A stretch of DNA of 11,835 bases from DASVAL01 sp035649575. GTDB lineage: Bacteria; Planctomycetota; UBA1135; UBA2386. The stretch is taken from contig DASRJH010000217.1 in assembly GCA_035649575.1 (NCBI GenBank), forward strand, positions 1 to 11,835, given 5' to 3'. The notes beneath the pieces were generated by a model. It saw only the letters and a list, made by a program, of their open reading frames with translations, had not been told where the DNA came from and ran no database searches. The position numbers were made by a program, and so were the translations under genes. Positions 7,129 through 11,835 of this stretch are shown here, one piece after another; within the stretch, counting starts at the first letter, position 1, and each line of letters begins with the position of its first letter.

Positions 7129-7692
7129 TCAATCCTCGGTGGGGAACAGGTCGCGCACGAGCACGCGGAAGCCCGGCAGGACGTCGCCGCCCTGGATCTC
7201 GTCGCCTTCACGAAGTTCGTGTACCTCGTCCGTGCCGCGATAGACAGTGACGCTCTCCTTCGCCGGATCGACGACCCAGACCATGCGTGTGCCGTGGCGG
7301 AGCCACGAGAGCACCTTCTCGTGCAGTTGCCTGCGCGTGCCCTCGGGGGACCGAACCTCGACCGCGAGGTCCGGCGGACCCGGGAAGTAACCCCTCGTGC
7401 GAGTTGGAGGCAGACGTTCGTTGCACACGAAAGAGATGTCCGGCGCGAGCACGGTGTCCGGGTTGCACGCGAGCAGGAAGCCGGTCTCGGCCATGTAGGT
7501 CTTGCCGAGATTGTGTTCGCGAGCGTGGCGGACCAGCAGTTCGGTCAGTGTCGCCCCGGCACCGCCATGCCAGTGACCCGCGGGGCTCATGCGCCGCAGC
7601 TCGCCGCGCACCAGCTCGTGACGGAAGCCCGGCTCGTGCAGCAACAACAACTCTTCGGCAGTCGTGACCGTCGGATTCGGCATCGAGGACAT
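7129..7692 (-). CDS. Uma2-family (DUF820) PD-(D/E)XK nuclease-like protein
   Basis: The 187-residue product from ATG 7692 is the usual size for Uma2/DUF820 proteins. AGGAG at 7710-7706 lies 13 bases upstream, a rather long spacing. GTG 7725 in the same frame is an alternative that would add 11 residues. Family landmarks run in order: TAEELLLLHEPGFRHELVRG with Glu26, APDISFV with Asp85, PPDLAVEVRSPE with Glu112, and a Lys126 helix leading to MVWVVDP. These correspond to the acidic and Lys residues of the restriction-endonuclease-like fold, so the site looks intact. Uma2 proteins are expanded in cyanobacteria, Planctomycetota and other bacteria and are often near mobile elements. Their targets are mostly unknown. 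It is soluble and probably cytoplasmic. There is no partner methylase or antitoxin beside it, so a restriction or toxin role is not supported by context. Confidence 0.9.
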   Translation of the reverse strand: MSSMPNPTVTTAEELLLLHEPGFRHELVRGELRRMSPAGHWHGGAGATLTELLVRHAREHNLGKTYMAETGFLLACNPDTVLAPDISFVCNERLPPTRTRGYFPGPPDLAVEVRSPEGTRRQLHEKVLSWLRHGTRMVWVVDPAKESVTVYRGTDEVHELREGDEIQGGDVLPGFRVLVRDLFPTED

Positions 7693-7812
7693 GGTAACAC
7701 CGAGCACTCCTGTGGGGCGCGGCACGCGCCTGTGCTGAGTGCACCGGGTTCGCCAGCGGTTGCAGAGAATGTCTGGTGCGCCTGGGCTCCGCGGCGGTCT
7801 CGAGCGTTGACG

Positions 7813-7827
7813 GGCCCGCTACGGGCC
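7813..7827. repeat. Short GC hairpin
   Basis: GGCCCG at 7813-7818 and CGGGCC at 7822-7827 form a 6-bp perfect stem around CTA. On the minus strand it includes the stop codon (7821-7819) of the possible CPR remnant, so it could be a leftover terminator stem. No U-run follows, and short GC stems are common by chance in DNA this GC-rich. Confidence 0.3.
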
Positions 7828-8117
7828 GACAACCAGCGTCGCCGCGTCGGACATCACGAGACCAGCGGCGTTGCCCGCGGCGGCGACTGCGCCGACGCGC
7901 TTCGGATCCGCACGCGGACCTCGTTCGGGGCGACAGTCCTTCGGCACGTCAACGGTACCGCGGAGCCGTCGCGACGGCAGCAGTCGCAGCGTCAGCTCGC
8001 CCGACCGATCCATCGCGCCGGGAGAGGTCATCCCGGCGAGCTCCTTCGGACCTCGGCCGCGATGGGAAAGCCCGCCCGGCCGACGTCGTGCGGGGTCAGC
8101 GTCGCGGCGTCGAGACC
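7819..8117 (-). pseudogene. Possible decayed CPR-like gene fragment
   Basis: Nothing intact is seen between the Uma2 start and the small membrane protein gene (7726-8208). Within it, the minus strand gives two protein-like stretches in different frames. The first is GLDAATLTPHDVGRAGFPIA followed by AEVRRSSPG (about 8117-8031). After a one-base shift comes RSGELTLRLLPSRRLRGTVD (about 8010-7950) and on to a TAG at 7821-7819. The 'GeltLrLlPsrrLrGtV' pattern is the sort found between CPR repeats in the two sigma-linked proteins of this window. I read it as a possible remnant of a third such gene. The match is short and made by eye, so chance in GC-rich DNA is a serious alternative. Confidence 0.25.
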
Positions 8118-8208
8118 GACTGGCGGTTCAGCATGGCCCAGCCGCTGATGACAAACTCAGTCCGGGACGCTTTTCCGCCGCGTAGCAGAGGTGCCCACGC
8201 CGGAGCCC

Positions 8209-8616
8209 TCACCTGGTCGCCGCGAACACCACCAACAAGATGAGGGCCACGGCGCCGAGTACGATCCCCACGATCATCATCCCGAACTGGCCTTCCGTCA
8301 TACCGACCCACGTGCGGTACGGGTCGGACTTCAACGACGCGTCACCACGGCGCGCCGCGGCAGGCCGCTTGAGCCGGACCCGCGAGTTGTCGAACTTCTC
8401 TACGAGCGTCCACCCCGCCCGCCCCTCCTCCTCCAGGCACCGGCGGAGAACCTCGGGGTCCTTGAAGTGGCTTGTCACCGAACGCAGGAACTTGAACTCC
8501 CAGCCCTCAGCCAGCTCCTCGGGAGTGTAACCAGTCATCGATTCCTCCTCCTCGCGCAGCATGCGAGCGCGGGCTGCGGCTGCCCCGGCGGCGGATCCAG
8601 CGGCTCCGGCACTCAT
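8209..8616 (-). CDS. Small conserved membrane protein of unknown function (135 aa)
   Basis: The start is ATG 8616, seven bases after a strong GGGAGG ribosome binding site (about 8629-8624). The frame stays open further upstream, but that extension has no family pattern. The N-terminus is Ala/Gly-rich, then ARARMLREEEESMTGYTPEE (about 16-35). A compact domain follows (GWEFKFLRSVTSHFKDPEVL, 38-57; RAGWTLVEKFDNSRVRLKRP, 66-85). A short linker with SDPYRTWVG leads to a single membrane helix at about 112-132 (MMIVGIVLGAVALILLVVFA), and the protein ends in Arg. It is probably anchored by its C-terminus with the N-terminal domain in the cytoplasm. I recall proteins of this pattern as hypothetical proteins in Planctomycetota but know no function. 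Its codon use and RBS look healthy, in contrast to the broken genes on both sides. Confidence 0.8.
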   Translation of the reverse strand: MSAGAAGSAAGAAAARARMLREEEESMTGYTPEELAEGWEFKFLRSVTSHFKDPEVLRRCLEEEGRAGWTLVEKFDNSRVRLKRPAAARRGDASLKSDPYRTWVGMTEGQFGMMIVGIVLGAVALILLVVFAATR

Positions 8617-8904
8617 GAGAGAACCTCCCACCGATCCGTGTCGGACCTGGACCGATGCGGGGTGAGCCAGCGGCGCAGGTGTCCTCCCGGACCATCCGAG
8701 AAGAGTGTGTCGATGGTCGGCATGCGCGGACGCCGAGTCAAGGCAGGCATCGCTCTCCTGTGCGCACCCCTCGACTTGGCCCCGGCAAGCGCGGGCCGAC
8801 TCCGCGGGGGCGACCCACCAAAGCCCGTCGGATGTGAGGCCGCAGACCAGAGGCACCTGGCCCTGCCGGCGATCCAGATCACTCGCGCACGCCCATCTCG
8901 TGCG
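8617..8904. other. Region without a recognisable gene
   Basis: This stretch separates the small membrane protein from the IS91-type relic. All frames are open over long distances because the DNA is GC-rich, but none shows a family motif. The minus-strand promoter of the membrane protein gene should lie here, just upstream of the GGGAGG site. Part of the region may be further decayed IS91 sequence, which I cannot confirm. Confidence 0.4.
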
Positions 8905-9115
8905 CATCGCGACAGCAGGGTCCGCGCGCACCTCGGCCGCCGGACGAACACCCGGCCACAGCTTCCGAGCGTGGTGCTCGAGCCGCAGGTGTTGATCGAG
9001 CGGTTGGTCGCGCTGGTGCCGCGACCGCGGCGGCATCTGGTGACGTAACACGGCGTGCTGGCACCAGCGGCTGGGATCCGGCCGTGGGTGGTGCCGGGAG
9101 TCGCAGCGGAGGAAG
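8905..9115 (+). mobile_element. IS91-type (Y2/HUH) transposase relic, C-terminal end
   Basis: The plus-strand frame reads VVLEPQVLIERLVALVPRPR then RHLVT, a TAA stop at 9046-9048, then HGVLAPAAGIRPWVVPG. IS91/IS801/IS1294-type transposases carry near their C-terminus the pattern 'vvl.PleliErLaaLVPpPR.HlvrYHGVLAP..r.R..vvP'. The stop sits exactly where that pattern has Tyr, so a TAC or TAT codon has become TAA. The HUH and Tyr catalytic motifs, which lie upstream in the full protein, are absent. The left boundary is vague: weak similarity (DSRVRAHL) begins near 8905. The right boundary is where the minus-strand IS110 sequence begins, about 9100-9120. It is a dead fragment and a sign of past rolling-circle-type transposition here. 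Confidence 0.65.
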
Positions 9116-9814
9116 ACGACGGCGCAGCGGCGATGCGTTCGACGCGGTGCTCGAGCTTGCGGATGCGCTCGGTCAGCTCGGCGATCGTACGCAGGATCGG
9201 GATCAGCGCCGGGCGGAGCTCCCGCGGGACCTTCCAGGCCACGCGCCGGGGGAGCGTCGTGGTCGACGACCCGGTTGCGAGCCGCATGCCGAACGGCTTG
9301 CAGCTGCCGCGGACGTGGTTGACGAGCTGGGTGCGGGTGTCGACGAGGGCTGCGCGAGAGCGCAGCAGTTGGAGATCGGCGCGCGTCTCCATGCCGCGGT
9401 GGGTGATCGGCGAGAGCAGCTTCGGATCGAGCCGAGCAAAGCGAGCGAGTTGGTCGGCGTCGCGGCGATCGCACTTGGCCCTGCTCTGGTAGATGGCCTG
9501 CAGCTTGCGCGGGTTGGCCACGACGACTTCGTGCCCGAGTTCAGTCAGCAGGGCGCTGACCCACGGCGAGTGGGTGCCGACCTCGATGGCGATCCTGCTG
9601 GCTTCATGCTGGCGAAATGCTGACGGAAGGCGTGCGGCGTCGTCGGCAGGCGGGACTCCTCGAGGATCTCGCCGCTCCGGTCGATGCCGCAGAGGTCGCT
9701 GTGGCGGTCGCCGAGGTCGATGCCGATCGTCAGGTTGGGCAGCTCGACCGATGCACTGATCGAGCGAGTCGGGACGGTGTGTGCGGTCTCGGTCACGTGG
9801 GTAGACTGGGTCAT
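9116..9814 (-). mobile_element. IS110-family DEDD transposase, frameshifted and C-terminally truncated
   Basis: The start is ATG 9814, six bases after AAAGGAGG. The first frame carries the DEDD N-terminal domain opening (NLTIGIDLGDRHSDLCGIDR) up to about FRQHFASMK. At about 9595 the reading must shift by one base to continue as RIAIEVGTHSPWVSALLTEL, then KCDRRDADQLARFARLDPKL, and the helical linker ends in RKLEHRVERIAA. The catalytic acids (Asp of GIDLG, Glu of AIEVG, two Asp of DRRDAD) are all present, but in two frames. One missing base in CCAGCAGG restores family-like sequence (PARIAIE). The C-terminal Transposase_20 domain, with its catalytic Ser, is missing: at about 9116 the sequence turns into the opposed IS91 relic. 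About 232 codons remain, against roughly 340-400 for intact IS110 proteins. The element is not autonomous. Confidence 0.85.
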
Positions 9815-9889
9815 GGCTGGCCTCCTTTGAGCCGAACGGAGCTCGTTGAACTGATGGGGACCGCAAGGTACCTCGCGTGGAGGCCGGCC
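9815..9889 (-). promoter_or_regulatory. Leader that can pair with the IS110 Shine-Dalgarno
   Basis: On the minus strand, GGCCGGCCTCC (9889-9879) can pair with GGAGGCCAGCC (9825-9815), 10 of 11 positions, across a 53-base loop. The second arm contains the transposase Shine-Dalgarno GGAGG and ends at the base before the ATG. If transcription enters from outside, the leader could fold and hide the ribosome binding site, a strategy known from other insertion sequences such as IS10 and IS50. In IS110-type elements the noncoding end upstream of the gene may also encode a bridge RNA. I cannot show one in this short segment. The pairing is seen in the sequence; the function is inferred. Confidence 0.4.
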
Positions 9890-9934
9890 TTCTCATCCCA
9901 TCTACTCGCCTACGTTTGCAGAACTGGGCACGCC

Positions 9935-11835
9935 ATGACGCTCGCCGCTGTCGTTCTCGCTCTCGCGACCCTGTTGCCGCAGGATGGCGGGCGTTCGGTC
10001 GGCGCCGAGGAGCGCGACGCGCTGTTCGCGCTGCTCGACCGCTTCGACTCGCTCGACACGAGCAAGCTGCCCCTCGTACGCGTTGCGACCGGACTGGGCA
10101 TGCGCTACGGCAACGAGCCGCCGCAGAACACCTACCGCCACGGCTTCCTGCTCGCGGCGAAGGGCAAGGAGTTCCGCGTGCGGTACCTCGAGCTCGACAC
10201 CGAGGTCCTGACGTCGACGCCGGCCGGCACGCCGGAACACCTGCGCGTCGGCTTCGAGCCGCTCGACCTGCGCACGTTCGCCAGCGAGCTCGTCGCCGGG
10301 TTGCCGCGTTCCGGCGATCTCCTGAGCCGGGAGCACCACTACCGCCGGCGCGACACGCCGATGGAGCCGTTCACGGTCGCTCTGCTCGCGGCGCGCGCGT
10401 GCATGCGGTGCGGCCACGAGACCGAGTGCGACCTCCTGTTGCGGGTCGCTGCGAAGGAACAGCGAGGCGGCTCGTTGGCAACGGACTGGCGGTTGCAATC
10501 CGACCTCAGATCCCACCTGGTGCTCGCGTTCGCCGAGCCCTCCGTGTCGTGGGACGATCTGCTGGCCAAGCACGACGCCTGGCTCGAGCACTTCACCGAG
10601 GACGAGAAGTACCGTCCGGTGAGCAACCGCCGCCCCGCGCTCGTACGCGTCGTCGACGGCCGGCGCGCGCGTCCGCCGCGTTCACAACCACCGACCGATG
10701 CGGAGCTGATCGAGGACCTGCGCGACCACTTGATGGCGAGAGACTCCGGCGGCTTCGACGACTGGCCGGTCGGTCCGGCCCGGCCGGCACCGGAGCACGC
10801 GGTGCGCGCGATGGATCTGCTGGTGCAGCGCGGTGTGGCCGCAGTGCCTGCGTTGATCGCCGCACTCGACGACGAGACGCCGACACGTTCCACGTCGTAC
10901 TGCTCGCGCTACGGCGGCCACTTCGACATCCGCAGCCTCGGCGACGTCGCCGAGGACGTGCTCGCGGCGATCGCCGGGGAGCGCGTGCAGGACTGGAGAG
11001 CGTGGCTCGACAAGGCGACGCGCGCGGGTCTCCGCGAATGCGTGCGCGCGGCCTTGCGCACCGGTCACCGGGAGGCCGTCGCCGCGTGGACCCGGCGCTG
11101 GCCCGACGACGTCGAGCCGGTGTTCGAGAGTGCAAAGGCACTGGCGGGGTGGCCGCGCTACACGATGCTCGACACTGCTGCACGCAGTGGATCACCAGCC
11201 GCCCGCGCGCGGGCACTGCAGGAGCTGCGCGCCGACGCTGCACGCGACGACGAACTGCGCGGTTGGAAGTGCGCGCTGTTGATGCAGCATGGCGACGTCT
11301 CCGGCTACCGCTCGCTGCTCGACGACTGGCGCGCCGGACGTCTGCCCATGGACGTGCTCGCCGATCAGCTCTCCGCGATCCTCGGTGCCGGCATCCAGGA
11401 GGCAAGGCCGCTGCTGCTCGAAGGGCTCGACCGGGACGACGTGCGCGGCGCCTTGGTCGCGGCACTCGCGACGTCCGCGCGCGACCAGTTCCGGTGGCAT
11501 GTTCCCGCCGCCGATCGCGCCGGGCTCGAGCGCGACCTGCGGACCTGCATGGTGCGGTTGCTCCGCGACGAGACGCTGTTCGGAGAAGGGGTCGCGCTCG
11601 TGAGCGGCCGCGAGCGCGTCCAGCTCCATCGGGCGTCCCGCGCCGACGTCGCGGCCGCGATGTTGTCTTCGTGGTGGCCAGGCGAGTTCCCGTTCGATCC
11701 CGCGGCCACCGCGCGCGTGCGGGCCCGCCTCGTCGCGTCGCTGCGAGCGAAGGCGGACGGTGCTTCTTCGCCGGCGCCGGGGCGGCTGACCAAGGTCGAC
11801 GCAAGCACGCCGAACCTCGTCACGAGCGTGTCGTT
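9935..11835 (+). CDS. Exported HEAT-like repeat protein of unknown function, partial (runs off right edge)
   Basis: From ATG 9935 this frame is open for 633 codons to the last base of the window without a stop, so the 3' end lies outside. No strong Shine-Dalgarno precedes the ATG, and no other good start lies nearby. The N-terminus (MTLAAVVLALATLLPQDGG) looks like a short signal peptide with cleavage near residue 16, so the product is probably periplasmic or exported. Residues about 25-275 are helical and unrecognised. At 288-312 a HEAT/PBS-lyase-like unit appears (HAVRAMDLLVQRG, VAAVPALIAALDDE), followed by SLGDVAEDVLAAIAG (335-349), a typical second helix pair. The remainder is Arg/Ala/Leu-rich helical repeat-like sequence, probably an alpha-solenoid scaffold. 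The coding strand is supported by length, by a coherent protein pattern and by Arg/Pro/Ser-rich nonsense in the opposite frames. No enzyme motif is visible. It stands alone, 120 bp from the IS110 start, and may share that divergent region for its promoter. Confidence 0.8.
   Translation, partial: MTLAAVVLALATLLPQDGGRSVGAEERDALFALLDRFDSLDTSKLPLVRVATGLGMRYGNEPPQNTYRHGFLLAAKGKEFRVRYLELDTEVLTSTPAGTPEHLRVGFEPLDLRTFASELVAGLPRSGDLLSREHHYRRRDTPMEPFTVALLAARACMRCGHETECDLLLRVAAKEQRGGSLATDWRLQSDLRSHLVLAFAEPSVSWDDLLAKHDAWLEHFTEDEKYRPVSNRRPALVRVVDGRRARPPRSQPPTDAELIEDLRDHLMARDSGGFDDWPVGPARPAPEHAVRAMDLLVQRGVAAVPALIAALDDETPTRSTSYCSRYGGHFDIRSLGDVAEDVLAAIAGERVQDWRAWLDKATRAGLRECVRAALRTGHREAVAAWTRRWPDDVEPVFESAKALAGWPRYTMLDTAARSGSPAARARALQELRADAARDDELRGWKCALLMQHGDVSGYRSLLDDWRAGRLPMDVLADQLSAILGAGIQEARPLLLEGLDRDDVRGALVAALATSARDQFRWHVPAADRAGLERDLRTCMVRLLRDETLFGEGVALVSGRERVQLHRASRADVAAAMLSSWWPGEFPFDPAATARVRARLVASLRAKADGASSPAPGRLTKVDASTPNLVTSVS

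Noticed and set aside
6883..8148. A 421-codon plus-strand frame
   Set aside because: Only its first 15 or so codons resemble a known family (DUF480). The rest lies antisense to the Uma2 gene or in decayed sequence.
8617..9474. Upstream extension of the small membrane protein frame, and the minus-strand continuation of the transposase frame below 9116
   Set aside because: Neither has family similarity there. The membrane protein has a strong RBS at its own ATG 8616, and the transposase similarity stops at the junction with the IS91 relic.
9902..11823. Several minus-strand open frames of 145-403 codons at the right end
   Set aside because: They are shadows of the 633-codon plus-strand gene. 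Their translations are low-complexity Arg/Ala/Ser-rich or lack motifs, whereas the plus frame shows a signal peptide and HEAT-like helices.
1..11835. CRISPR arrays, tRNA, rRNA, riboswitches, replication origin
   Set aside because: I saw no regularly spaced direct repeats, no tRNA-like cloverleaf with a TTCGA-type arm, no rRNA sequence and no recognisable riboswitch core.

Overview
The window is very GC-rich DNA, judged by eye at about 70% or more, with C/G-ended codons throughout. It looks chromosomal and most likely comes from a Planctomycetota bacterium. The pointers are ECF-type sigma factors fused to large carboxypeptidase-regulatory-like (CPR) regions, a secreted protein built from 'LPNGDVVAAGSF ... 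ARWDG..WHALGSG' repeats, a small conserved membrane protein with an ARARMLREEEESMT N-terminus, and a secreted HEAT-like protein. The lineage is inferred from gene style, not from a marker gene.

Layout. 25-591 (+): single-domain V4R/DUF2378-like protein. 683-708: perfect 10-bp hairpin. 751-2448 (+): membrane-anchored sigma factor with a CPR ectodomain, cut at its 3' side. About 2400-3353 (-): secreted repeat protein, also cut at its 3' side. The two converge on one breakpoint at 2386-2400. 3543-3719 (+): 3' remnant of an aspartyl/asparaginyl beta-hydroxylase-like gene. 3784-6810 (+): a complete 1008-aa paralogue of the first sigma fusion. 6811-7115 (+): frameshifted 3' remnant of a YceH/DUF480-like gene. 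7129-7692 (-): Uma2-family nuclease-like protein. 7819-8117 (-): a doubtful CPR-like remnant. 8209-8616 (-): 135-aa membrane protein with a strong ribosome binding site. About 8905-9115 (+): 3' relic of an IS91-type transposase with an in-frame TAA. About 9116-9814 (-): IS110-type transposase with a one-base frameshift and no C-terminal domain, preceded by a leader that can pair with its Shine-Dalgarno. 9935 to the right edge (+): a 633-codon open frame that runs off the window, with a signal peptide and a HEAT-like segment.

How the parts relate. The most interesting biology is the pair of one-piece transmembrane sigma factors: a cytoplasmic sigma region 2/4 module, one membrane helix, and an outer stack of beta-sandwich domains. 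They could couple an outside signal directly to transcription without a separate anti-sigma factor, but that is inference. Around them, roughly 2.4-9.1 kb is rich in broken genes: two opposed truncations at 2.4 kb, 3' remnants at 3.5 and 6.8 kb, and two transposase relics abutting near 9.1 kb. This is either a repeatedly rearranged region or, for the abrupt junctions, partly an assembly chimera. The sequence alone cannot decide between them.
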